DNA of 42,871 nt from Lachnospiraceae bacterium (GTDB lineage: Bacteria > Bacillota > Clostridia > Lachnospirales > Lachnospiraceae), in assembly GCA_017482485.1 (NCBI GenBank), contig JAFUMV010000116.1, positions 1 through 42,871 of the forward strand, read 5' to 3'. The stretch's first letter is position 1. Every line of letters begins with the position of its first letter. The notes under the pieces are model-generated. The model worked only from the letters and a program-made list of their open reading frames with translations. It was not told the origin of the DNA and did no database searches. Below, one piece after another: positions 26,166 to 37,280 of the stretch. Position numbers and translations under genes: made by a program.

Positions 26166-27329
26166 ATGAGAAATTTAAAAAACATCCTGCTTTCCGTTGT
26201 ATTGATGCTGATGATCTGCATGCAGCCCCTTCAGGTTCAGGCAACAGACAGTTGGAAACCGACTCCGTTACCGGCAGTCTCCGTGGATACCACATTTGGT
26301 GACGCCCGATATATCAATCCTGCATGGCTGACACATAAGGTTACTGTATCCTACAAAGACAAAATCTGGGTGACCGGCATGAACGCCTTTCAAAACATTC
26401 CGGTTCGCCTGACCAATGCAAATGGAAAAATTGCCTGCACATTTCTGGATACTTCCGTGTTTTCGGCTTTCTTTTCCGCCATCAATGCAGATCTTTCTGT
26501 GATGACCATGCAGTCCAATGCCCCCTACTTTGACAACGGAGCCGGCAGCTACATTATCCAGGAAGGTCAGACGCATTATGAAGCAGCTCCCGCTCTTATC
26601 GACTGGCTTTCTCTGCAGCTTTCCAATCTGGTTTTTATCGGCACATGTCAGGATATCTCTTTGACACTGACTCCCGAGCTTCTGGTTTTGGTTTCCGATT
26701 CCGGTGATGTGATCACCAGTTCCGATTTCGTGGTAGCAGGAACCTGCAGCACAAGCTATCAGACAAGCGGGGCAAACCGCAGCAACAATATCGCTGTGGC
26801 CGCTTCCCGCCTGAACAATCTGGTGATAATGCCCGGCCAGGTAGTCTCTGTCAGCGATACCATGCTTCCCAGAACCAGCGCAAACGGCTATAAACCTGCC
26901 GGCGTATATTTGAATGGGGTACATACCACCGGAATGGGCGGCGGTGTCTGTCAGGTTTCTTCCACCGTTTATAATGCGGTCATGAATGCCGGACTTACCG
27001 TTATCGAACGCCACCCGCACAGCATGCCGGTTTCCTATCTTCCCAAGGGTCAGGATGCTGCCATTGCTGCAGGCTACAAGGACTTGAAATTCCGAAACGA
27101 TTACACCGTCCCCGTTGTCCTCCAGACAAAGACTTCAGGCAAAAAGCTTACAGTCAGCGTTCTGGTGTGGGATCAGTCTCTTGCCGGCCGTTCCTATCAA
27201 TTGTGGTCCAAACAGACCGGCTCCCTTTCCGCCAATGCTTATCTGACAACATACCTCAACGGAAAGGAAGTCAGCACAGTATTTGTGGGTTCTTCCAAGT
27301 ATAAGCCCCTTCGGGAATCCGGGGAATAA
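26166..27329 (+). CDS. Secreted VanW-domain protein
   Basis: About 387 residues. A signal peptide covers residues 1-29 (hydrophobic core ILLSVVLMLMICM, then Ala-X-Ala-like VQA). The C-terminal half carries the VanW domain: VVSVSDTMLPRTSANGYKPAGVYLNG, then GGGVCQVSSTVYNAV and ERHPHSMPVSYLPKGQDA, all in family order. The N-terminal part looks like a Copper-amine-oxidase-like or other small extracellular domain but I cannot name it. VanW is an accessory gene of some glycopeptide-resistance clusters; its reaction is not known and chromosomal members are common in Clostridia, so this is not evidence of resistance. ATG at 26166 follows GGGGG at 8 bases. It ends 2 bp from the convergent transporter gene. 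Confidence 0.88.
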   Translation: MRNLKNILLSVVLMLMICMQPLQVQATDSWKPTPLPAVSVDTTFGDARYINPAWLTHKVTVSYKDKIWVTGMNAFQNIPVRLTNANGKIACTFLDTSVFSAFFSAINADLSVMTMQSNAPYFDNGAGSYIIQEGQTHYEAAPALIDWLSLQLSNLVFIGTCQDISLTLTPELLVLVSDSGDVITSSDFVVAGTCSTSYQTSGANRSNNIAVAASRLNNLVIMPGQVVSVSDTMLPRTSANGYKPAGVYLNGVHTTGMGGGVCQVSSTVYNAVMNAGLTVIERHPHSMPVSYLPKGQDAAIAAGYKDLKFRNDYTVPVVLQTKTSGKKLTVSVLVWDQSLAGRSYQLWSKQTGSLSANAYLTTYLNGKEVSTVFVGSSKYKPLRESGE

Positions 27330-27331
27330 AA

Positions 27332-28710
27332 TCAGGAAAGTCCCTTCTCTTTCCACTTTCCTCTGCGATAGAAAAATGTGGTGACAAGAGCGCCAATCAG
27401 CCAGGAAAGCAGCAGGGAAATAAAAATACAATCGCTGTTTCCATTGGGAAGTTCCGGTGTTCTTGTCATCCAGGAAATTCCGTATGCCAAAGGCACCCGG
27501 ACTCCTACGGTTGTCAGCAGAGAAATCCACATGGGAGTCATGGTGTCACCGGCCCCTCTCATGACACCGGACAAACACTGCGTAACAGCCATTGCAATAT
27601 AACCCACAGCAAGAATACGCATCATACGCATACTCAGCTGTACCAGCTCGGGCGTATTGGTGAAAATACCCATCAGATATTTTCCGAAAATCAGAATCAG
27701 GCCGGTGATTATGGCTGATACAGCTACCGCCATAATTGTTCCCTGCTTGGCACCATGATCCACGCGATCATATTTCTTCGCGCCGACGTTCTGCCCCGCA
27801 TAGGTCGTCATCGCTGTACCAAAGGAAAAATTCGGCATCATGGCAAAACCGTCCACGCGCATAACAATAACGTTTGCTGCAATGAACATTTCGCCGAAGC
27901 TGTTTGTCAAAGACTGAACCACAATCATCGCCATGGAAAAAATAGCCTGGGTTACGCCGGAGGGTAAACCAAGGCGCACAATTTCTTTGGAGTGCTTTGC
28001 TGTCGGAATCAGATCTTTTTATGCAAAACAAATATTTCCTGCATATGTACCAGGCGGTTGAGACACATCAGAGAGGATACTGCCTGCGCAATCGCAGTTG
28101 CCAGCGCCACGCCTGCAACACCCATGCCGAAAACAGCCACAAAAACCAGATCCAGCACAATGTTCAAAAAGGTGGCCACCAGCAGGTAAACCAGTGCCGA
28201 TACCGAATCCCCAAGACCGCGAAGAATACCGCTTAAGATGTTGTAATATGCCATTCCGGCAATACCGATAAACAGGATGTTCAGATAGGAAGCACACCAT
28301 GAAAAAATGCTTTCCGGCGTATTTAACAGCCGAAGCAGCGGCCCTGTCAGAAGGGGGCCTGCGATCATGATCACCACACAGGATACTGCAGTCAGAGTGA
28401 TACAGCTTCCGATCGTGCTCGACAGCTCTTCCTTCTGTCTTGCGCCGAAATACTGTGCAACCATGATGCTCGCACCGGCAGAAATTCCGATAAACAAAAC
28501 CAGAAGCAGATTCAAAACCGGTCCGGCACTTCCTACAGCGGCCAGCGCATTGTCCCCCACATACTTTCCTACCACGATAGAGTCTACCGTATTGTAAAGC
28601 TGCTGTGCAATATTTCCAATCAGCATCGGAATGGCGAATAATGCAATCTTCTTCCAGGGCACCCCTTCTGTCATGTCTGTGGGCGCAAACAGTTTCTTTA
28701 GTAAATTCAT
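27332..28710 (-). pseudogene. MATE family multidrug/cation efflux transporter, frameshifted
   Basis: The 5' part (28710-28009, 233 residues) starts MNLLKKLFAPTDMTEG and has MATE helices 1-6 with the family block ALFAIPMLIGNIAQQLYNTVDS. It ends at a TGA right after VLHKKI. The 3' part (to 27332) continues the family sequence in the -1 frame as DLIPTAKHSKEIVRLGLPSGVTQA, giving helices 7-12. Joined, they make a standard 456-residue transporter. The break lies at a run of five A on the coding strand (28016-28020); one extra A would restore the frame. It may be a real mutation, a length-variable run or a sequence error. Strong promoter upstream, and the reading frames are otherwise intact, so any loss is recent. 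Confidence 0.85.
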
Positions 28711-28794
28711 CTCTTATCCCCTTTGTTCTTCATAATAAAAATAGCTGCACAAATCCTTTTCCCTGCATTTAAAGATCTGCCAGTCACATGTTCG

Positions 28795-28823
28795 ATTATA
28801 CAGGGAATAAAATCTGTTTGCAA
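28795..28823 (-). promoter_or_regulatory. SigA-type promoter of the MATE gene
   Basis: Minus strand: TTGCAA (28818-28823), 17-base spacer, perfect TATAAT (28795-28800), about 85 bp before the ATG. It starts 45 bp after the spoIVA stop codon. No clear terminator for spoIVA is visible. Confidence 0.78.
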
Positions 28824-28867
28824 CACCAATATTGGAATGCTTCTGTATCCCCCCCTTTAATCAGCAA

Positions 28868-30349
28868 TCAGATAATAATGCAGACCATGCCGCCGGTAGA
28901 GTCATTGACGATCTTCTGCATGGTATCCTGAAGCTTTGCCTGGCTGTCATCACCGATCATGGAAATTTTTGTCCTGATTCCGTCGTTTACCAGCTGCTCC
29001 ACGGTTTTGCCGAATATATTGGTCTCCCAGATGCCATCATTTTTTCCATTTTCATCAATATATCCGATCAGATCTTTCGCCTGCTGTTCCGTTCCCACAA
29101 TCGGCGCGATTTCCGTTACCACATTGGCCCTGATGAAATGTAAAGACGGGCTTTCTGCCTTAATTTTCACCCCATACTTATTGCCATGACGGATCACCTC
29201 AGGCCGTTCCAGACGAATTTCATCCCGCTGCGGCATCACGACTCCATAGCCTTTTTGTCTGACAGCCTGCATGGCAGTCAAAACTTTGGAATATTCTTTT
29301 TTCATCTGCGCCATGTCTTTTAACAGATCCATCAGTTCAAATTCGCTGCCGATCTTTTCTCCCGCCACACCGCTTAACAGCTCATAATAGTACTTTTCAT
29401 CCATATCCAGAAGCACCTGAATGCAGCCGTCTGCCATATTGACCTGCTGGGTCAGGCATCTGCGGATATAATCCCCCTGCAGGCTGATGGGCTTTTCAAT
29501 CACATCACGGATTGTGTTCACCCGATTCATCATATCCTTGATTGCGCTGATCAGCTCCGCTTTCATTCCATGGCTCATAGGCAGCATTTCTACCCATTTT
29601 GGCATATAAAATTCCACCATGGTCACAGGAAATTCATACAAAATTTTTTCCAAAATCCGGCGGATATCCTCTTCCGTCAGCTGCTCGCAGTTGACAGCCA
29701 TCGCGGAAACCTGATACTTTTCCTGCAGCTTTTCAGCTGTTTTCTGCGCTTCTTCCCCGTAAGGCCTTGTGGAATTTACCAGCACTAAAAATGGCTTGCG
29801 CAGCTTTTTTAATTCCTGGATGGTCCGCTCCTGCGCCTCCGCATAATTTTCTTTTGGAAGCTCTCCGATACTGCCGTCCGTTGTGACCACAATACCGATC
29901 GTAGAATGATCGGAAATCACCTTTCCGGTTCCGATTTCCGCCGCCTGGGTGAAGGGAATCTCCGTTTCGGACCAGGGCGTTTTTACCATTCGCTCCATCC
30001 CCTCTTCCATGTGTCCGGCTGCTCCGTTTACCATAAAGCCCACACAGTCCACCAGCCGAACCTTCACATTCACGTCACCGGCCAGCTTTAAGGCTGCCGC
30101 TTTCTGAGGAATGAATTTCGGCTCTGTGGTGGTGATGGTTTTTCCCTTTGCGCTCTGGGGAAGTTCGTCCTGTGCACGCACCTTTCCGGCTTCATCCGTC
30201 ATATACGGAAGCACTGCCACATCCATAAAACGTTTGATGAAAGTGGACTTTCCGGTGCGGACCGGTCCCACCACACCTATGTAAATTTCTCCTTTGCATC
30301 TTTCCTGAATATCTTTGTATAAATCATATTCTTTTAAATTAGTTTCCAT
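28868..30349 (-). CDS. spoIVA: Stage IV sporulation protein A (spore coat basement-layer ATPase)
   Basis: SpoIVA polymerises with ATP hydrolysis around the forespore and anchors the coat and cortex. 493 residues, the normal length (492 in B. subtilis). The Walker A motif GPVRTGKST lies at residues 28-36, preceded by the family start LYKDIQERCKGEIYIGVVG. DCVGF-type Walker B follows in VRLVDCVGFMV. The C-terminus (GGMVCIII) is the hydrophobic end that in B. subtilis touches SpoVM. ATG follows GGAAGGGG, and the leader has a SigE promoter. Its presence indicates an endospore former. Confidence 0.98.
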   Translation of the reverse strand: METNLKEYDLYKDIQERCKGEIYIGVVGPVRTGKSTFIKRFMDVAVLPYMTDEAGKVRAQDELPQSAKGKTITTTEPKFIPQKAAALKLAGDVNVKVRLVDCVGFMVNGAAGHMEEGMERMVKTPWSETEIPFTQAAEIGTGKVISDHSTIGIVVTTDGSIGELPKENYAEAQERTIQELKKLRKPFLVLVNSTRPYGEEAQKTAEKLQEKYQVSAMAVNCEQLTEEDIRRILEKILYEFPVTMVEFYMPKWVEMLPMSHGMKAELISAIKDMMNRVNTIRDVIEKPISLQGDYIRRCLTQQVNMADGCIQVLLDMDEKYYYELLSGVAGEKIGSEFELMDLLKDMAQMKKEYSKVLTAMQAVRQKGYGVVMPQRDEIRLERPEVIRHGNKYGVKIKAESPSLHFIRANVVTEIAPIVGTEQQAKDLIGYIDENGKNDGIWETNIFGKTVEQLVNDGIRTKISMIGDDSQAKLQDTMQKIVNDSTGGMVCIII

Positions 30350-30392
30350 AAAAATACCCCTTCCATACTTACTTAAATGTATGTGAAGGGGT
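30350..30392 (-). terminator. DegV-gene terminator that also buries the spoIVA ribosome binding site
   Basis: Minus strand: 5' arm 30379-30392 (ACCCCTTC, one bulged A, CATAC), loop 30369-30378, 3' arm 30356-30368 (GTATGGAAGGGGT), then UUUUU (30350-30354) ending at the spoIVA ATG. About 13 base pairs. The 3' arm contains the spoIVA Shine-Dalgarno (30357-30362). Confidence 0.8.
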
Positions 30393-30404
30393 GTTTGTTT
30401 ATGC
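30376..30404 (-). promoter_or_regulatory. SigE-type mother-cell promoter of spoIVA
   Basis: Minus strand: GCATAAA (30398-30404), 14-base spacer, CATACATT (30376-30383). This matches the known B. subtilis SigE pattern (ATA in the -35, CATACA in the -10, 14-base spacing). Start of transcription would be near 30369, about 20 bp before the ATG. Confidence 0.8.
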
Positions 30405-30411
30405 TTTAAAT

Positions 30412-31299
30412 TTATTCATGCAGACTGCCGTCCACATAGCCTGCTTCCTCCAGCTGCTTCATGATCACTACAGCCAGCGCACCGGGACCGATATGACAGG
30501 AAACACTCAGGGAAAGTCGATCCAGGTAAACCTTATGATGCGGGAAACGTTCCTGAATCTCCTGCTTCCACACCTCTGCCTCCTCATCGGAACAGGTATA
30601 GGCGCCGCAGATATAAGTCTTATCCTTGGCAAAACGACCGTTTAAATCATCTTCAATCGCTTCCAGCATCTTCTTTCTGGCCTGCTTCATCCCTCTTACC
30701 TTTGCAAAGGTATCCAGCTTTCCGCCCTGAATCTGCAACACAGGTTTGATATTCATTACCATGCCGACAGATGCTGCCGCAGGTGTGATCCTGCCGCCTT
30801 TTTTCAGATACTTTAAGGTATCAACTGCAATATAAATGCTGGCTTTTAGTCCATCCCGCTCCAGAATATCCCTGATTTCCTTTGCAGAATATCCCTTTTT
30901 TGCCAGTTCTATCGCTTCCAGAACCGATTGCTTCATGGTGACAGAAATACGTTTATTGTCCACAACCTGAACGCGTCCGTCATAATCATCCGCCATTGCG
31001 ATGGCGGTCTGGCAGGAACCGCTTAAACCGCTGGACATGGGAATATGCACAATTTCATCATATTCCTTAAGCGTTTGATCCCACAGTTCCAGAATATCCC
31101 CCACAGCGGGCTGGGACGTCTTAATATCTGCATCCTGTCCCAGATATTGATAAAACTCTTTCTGGCTTAAGGTGATATCCTCCAAAAACAACTGTTCATT
31201 GATAAAAAACGGCATCGGAATCACGGAAATTCCCAGCTGCTTTGCCTGCATCTGCGTAATACCGCTGTTGCTGTCCGTGATGATGGCTACCTTTCCCAT
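30412..31299 (-). CDS. DegV family fatty-acid-binding protein
   Basis: DegV/FakB-type proteins bind a fatty acid and present it to the FakA kinase for phosphorylation. About 295 residues with the N-terminal motif KVAIITDSNSGITQMQA and the segment IHIPMSSGLSGSCQTA (Ser/Gly loop near the ligand carboxylate). The C-terminal domain has SCHIGPGALAVVIMK. No FakA gene is in the window. The ATG at 31299 follows GGAGGG at 6 bases; an extension to 31326 is not supported. It sits between tyrS and spoIVA and ends with a terminator that overlaps the spoIVA leader. Confidence 0.93.
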   Translation of the reverse strand: MGKVAIITDSNSGITQMQAKQLGISVIPMPFFINEQLFLEDITLSQKEFYQYLGQDADIKTSQPAVGDILELWDQTLKEYDEIVHIPMSSGLSGSCQTAIAMADDYDGRVQVVDNKRISVTMKQSVLEAIELAKKGYSAKEIRDILERDGLKASIYIAVDTLKYLKKGGRITPAAASVGMVMNIKPVLQIQGGKLDTFAKVRGMKQARKKMLEAIEDDLNGRFAKDKTYICGAYTCSDEEAEVWKQEIQERFPHHKVYLDRLSLSVSCHIGPGALAVVIMKQLEEAGYVDGSLHE

Positions 31300-31329
31300 T
31301 CTTTCCCTCCATGAATCATTCTGCATTCC

Positions 31330-31373
31330 CGCTCCGGCAGGTACCCTGATCGCATCTGACCGGAGCGTTTTTT
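31330..31373 (+). terminator. Hairpin with a T-run on the strand opposite to tyrS and degV
   Basis: CGCTCCGG (31330-31337) and CCGGAGCG (31360-31367) are perfect 8-bp arms, followed on the plus strand by six T. On the coding strand of its neighbours the downstream side is GC-rich, with only an A-tract before the stem. It should stop plus-strand (antisense) transcription entering tyrS; it could fold in minus-strand RNA after tyrS too. Confidence 0.55.
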
Positions 31374-31374
31374 A

Positions 31375-32598
31375 TTATTTCAAAATTACTTTCTTAAAGC
31401 TCTTCTTACCACGCTTTAAGGTGATTCCTTCGCCGCCAAGTTCTTCGCCGGCAAACAGCTTTTTGATGTCGGTCACTTTCTCACCGTTTACGGAAACACC
31501 GCCCTGTTCTACCGCACGGCGTGCTTCTGATCTGGATGCGCAGAGGCCTGCTTTTACCAGCAATCCCATGATATCAATATTACCATCCATCAAATCCGCT
31601 TCTGTCAGTTCGACAGTCGGAATATCCGCATCGGCACCGCCGCCAAAAAGTGCCTTCGCACCGGCCTGTGCCTTCTCAGCCTCTTCTCTGCCGTGAACCA
31701 GCTCAGTCAGTTCAAAGGCCAGAATTTCCTTTGCAGTATTTAACTGACTGCCTTCCCAGTGCTCCATCTCCTGAATCTGTTCAATCGGCAGGAATGTGAG
31801 CATCTTCAGACATTTCATCACATCCGCATCTGCCACATTTCTCCAGTACTGGTAAAACTCAAAAGGAGTAGTCTTGTTGGGATCCAGCCATACAGCGCCC
31901 TTCTGGGTCTTGCCCATTTTCTTGCCCTCGGAATTAAGAAGCAAAGTGATGGTCATCGCATAAGCATCCTTGCCGAGTTTTCTGCGGATCAGTTCTGTGC
32001 CGCCTAACATATTGGACCACTGATCATCGCCGCCAAACTGCATATTACAGCCGTATTTCTGAAACAGCATGTAGAAATCGTAGCTCTGCATGATCATGTA
32101 GTTAAATTCCAGGAAGCTCAGTCCCTTCGCCATACGCTGCTTGTAGCACTCTGCGGTCAGCATACGGTTAACGGAAAAGCAGGAGCCAACTTCACGCAGC
32201 ACCTCCACGTAATTTAAGTCAAGCAGCCAGTCTGCATTATTTACCATCATAGCCTTGCCATCAGAAAAATCAATGAAACGGCTCATCTGCTTTTTGAAGC
32301 ATTCACAGTTATGCGCAATTGTTTCTTTTGTCATCATCTGACGCATATCGCTTCTGCCGGAAGGGTCACCGATCATTGCAGTACCGCCGCCGATCAGGGC
32401 GATGGGCTTGTTGCCCGCCATCTGCAGACGTTTCATCAGACACAGCGCCATGAAATGTCCTACATGAAGGCTGTCTGCGGTAGGATCAAAGCCGATATAA
32501 AAAGTAGCCTTTCCGTTATTGATCAATTCTTTGATTTCTTCTTCGTCTGTCAGCTGCGCGAGAAGTCCTCTCGCTTTAAGTTCTTCATAAACTGTCAT
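31375..32598 (-). CDS. tyrS: Tyrosyl-tRNA synthetase
   Basis: Charges tRNA-Tyr. 407 residues. The class I HIGH motif is HVGH in [14 protein letters not shown] (near residue 45). The KMSKS loop reads KMGKT near 229, a common TyrRS variant. Tyrosine-pocket blocks are visible in [22 protein letters not shown]. The C-terminal S4 RNA-binding domain covers about 340-407 ([22 protein letters not shown]). ATG follows GGAGAGA. Expression is controlled by a T-box leader with a UAC specifier directly upstream. Confidence 0.98.
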   Translation of the reverse strand: MTVYEELKARGLLAQLTDEEEIKELINNGKATFYIGFDPTADSLHVGHFMALCLMKRLQMAGNKPIALIGGGTAMIGDPSGRSDMRQMMTKETIAHNCECFKKQMSRFIDFSDGKAMMVNNADWLLDLNYVEVLREVGSCFSVNRMLTAECYKQRMAKGLSFLEFNYMIMQSYDFYMLFQKYGCNMQFGGDDQWSNMLGGTELIRRKLGKDAYAMTITLLLNSEGKKMGKTQKGAVWLDPNKTTPFEFYQYWRNVADADVMKCLKMLTFLPIEQIQEMEHWEGSQLNTAKEILAFELTELVHGREEAEKAQAGAKALFGGGADADIPTVELTEADLMDGNIDIMGLLVKAGLCASRSEARRAVEQGGVSVNGEKVTDIKKLFAGEELGGEGITLKRGKKSFKKVILK

Positions 32599-32660
32599 CT
32601 TTCTCTCTCCTTTTGGTGGTTTTCATAACTGCTTCATCTCGTTTTCAGTTACGTTTTTAC

Positions 32661-33069
32661 GTTATAAAGGCCCTCATCCAGAAAGGACGAGGGCCTAAGC
32701 TTCGCGTTACCACCTTTGTTCGCAGCCAGCTCGCACTGGATGCCTCATGAAGTACGATCCAAAAATCCATCGGCAGTTCTTCCGGCAAAAATTTCCGGTT
32801 AAAGTCCGCCTGATTCAGATGATACTCCTGCACGTTAACGGTTGCGTTCCGTTGCAGCCTACTCTGCTTCTTCTGTTATATCCTGGGATTCTGAAAAGAA
32901 TCTGCCGTTTCAACAAACATTTCGGTGCACAACTCCGGGATGTATTCAGAATGACTTCCCCTGCGCCTCTCATCAACCGGCTGCTTTCTGTTGGTTCCAT
33001 ACAGACTTACTCTTTCCCTTCAAAGTCTTTGATTTATAAAATTCGGAGCAGTATTTTTACTCCGGAATC
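32661..33069 (-). ncRNA. Tyrosine T-box riboswitch leader of tyrS
   Basis: About 410-base leader between the tyrS promoter and gene. The T-box core AAGGTGGTAACGCG is at 32703-32716 (minus strand); its UGGU pairs with a tRNA acceptor end whose discriminator is A, as in tRNA-Tyr. The specifier is UAC (32942-32944) in GAATACATC of Stem I, whose AAGAGTA-type base lies near 33010. The terminator is a 12-bp stem AGGCCCTCGTCC/GGATGAGGGCCT (32668-32696) followed by a short U-poor tail. Uncharged tRNA-Tyr should favour the antiterminator and switch tyrS on. Confidence 0.93.
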
Positions 33070-33075
33070 ATAAAT

Positions 33076-33104
33076 AAATTAGCATAAAAGATGATTGCTG
33101 TCAA
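33076..33104 (-). promoter_or_regulatory. Promoter of the tyrS T-box transcript
   Basis: Minus strand: perfect TTGACA (33099-33104), 17-base spacer ending in TGC, then TAATTT (33076-33081). The -35 lies inside the loop and stem of the lacZ terminator. Confidence 0.72.
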
Positions 33105-33114
33105 TCATCTTTTT
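33086..33114 (-). terminator. Intrinsic terminator of the lacZ-like gene
   Basis: Minus strand: perfect 11-bp stem AAAGATGATTG/CAATCATCTTT with a 4-base loop (33098-33101), followed by four U, 25 bp after the stop codon. Confidence 0.7.
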
Positions 33115-33139
33115 GGGATACCCTTGTCGGCTCTCCCCT

Positions 33140-36364
<3,225 letters not shown>

Positions 36365-36402
36365 TCATGCTTTATTTACACATTTTACTTATTTTTTTAC
36401 TT

Positions 36403-37227
36403 CTATTTTTCGTATAAAAACTTCTCCGGCAGCGTCACCCCAAAATCCCTTGCCAGATCTTTAAAATTCTGCACGGTGATGGTCTGCAGCTTGTCAGGAC
36501 GCATGGAAAGCATCTTCACAAGAATTTCCGCGGATTTCTCCACGGTGTGTGCCAATCCGAAAGTCAGGTCAAAATCTTCCCCTGCGCAGAACATGCCATG
36601 GTGCGCCCAGATCGCAACATCATATTTCTTCATCAGCTCACTGGTGGCAACCGCAATCTCTCTGCCGCCGGGAACCATCCACTCCACAACGCCTACGCCG
36701 TCAGGAAACACCACAGGACATTCAGTTGCCATCTCCCAAAGCTCTCTGGTAAACACTTCATCTTTCAGGGGCAGTACAAAGGTCAGCGCAATGATATTGG
36801 TGGCATGGCAATGATATACCACACGATACTTTTCATTCTGCAGCTTTTTCACTTCCAGATTCATTAAGTGACTGGGCAGCTCACTTGTGGGTCTTCCGCC
36901 GTTTACAAGGCCCCAGCAGATACGGTATTTTTCACCAGCTTGATCCACTTCGATGATGCAGATAGAATCCTCGGGATCTCTCATCACATTGCGGAAGTAT
37001 TTGCCGCTGCCGGTCACCAGGAAATATTCTCCTGCCATAGCAGGAACCGTGATGCCGATTTCTTTCCATTCCCCGTCTTTTTTCAATTCTTCTCTCACGC
37101 TTTCGATCTCTTCTGTCCTGATTCGATAGCTTAAATTACCGCCGTTTCTTTCATGCCAGCCCTGCTGCCAACCGTCATCTGCCATTCTCATAAAGCCCTG
37201 TACAAAGGGCGCATTCAATACCTTCAT
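36403..37227 (-). CDS. rhaD: L-rhamnulose-1-phosphate aldolase
   Basis: Class II (zinc) aldolase that splits rhamnulose-1-phosphate into DHAP and L-lactaldehyde. 274 residues, the E. coli length. The zinc ligands are in HCHATN (two His near 140-143) and AHHGMF (His near 212). The catalytic Glu is in PTSELPSHL. Family blocks WHERNGGNLSYR and VTGSGKYFRNV are clear. It follows rhaA by 53 bp in the operon rhaB-rhaA-rhaD. No lactaldehyde reductase or rhamnose mutarotase gene is adjacent. Confidence 0.97.
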   Translation of the reverse strand: MKVLNAPFVQGFMRMADDGWQQGWHERNGGNLSYRIRTEEIESVREELKKDGEWKEIGITVPAMAGEYFLVTGSGKYFRNVMRDPEDSICIIEVDQAGEKYRICWGLVNGGRPTSELPSHLMNLEVKKLQNEKYRVVYHCHATNIIALTFVLPLKDEVFTRELWEMATECPVVFPDGVGVVEWMVPGGREIAVATSELMKKYDVAIWAHHGMFCAGEDFDLTFGLAHTVEKSAEILVKMLSMRPDKLQTITVQNFKDLARDFGVTLPEKFLYEK

Positions 37228-37280
37228 GATTTTCCTCCGTATTAAAGCGATAAATGCGCTTTTCTTTTATTATAACCCTG

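Noticed and set aside
26166-27329. Glycopeptide resistance cluster because of VanW
   Set aside because: No vanH, vanA/B, vanX, vanR or vanS is present, and VanW-domain proteins are common in Clostridia.
28009-28030. Programmed -1 frameshift in the MATE gene
   Set aside because: The site T AAA AAG lacks the first A of the classic slippery heptamer, and I see no well-placed upstream Shine-Dalgarno or strong downstream structure; an indel is simpler.
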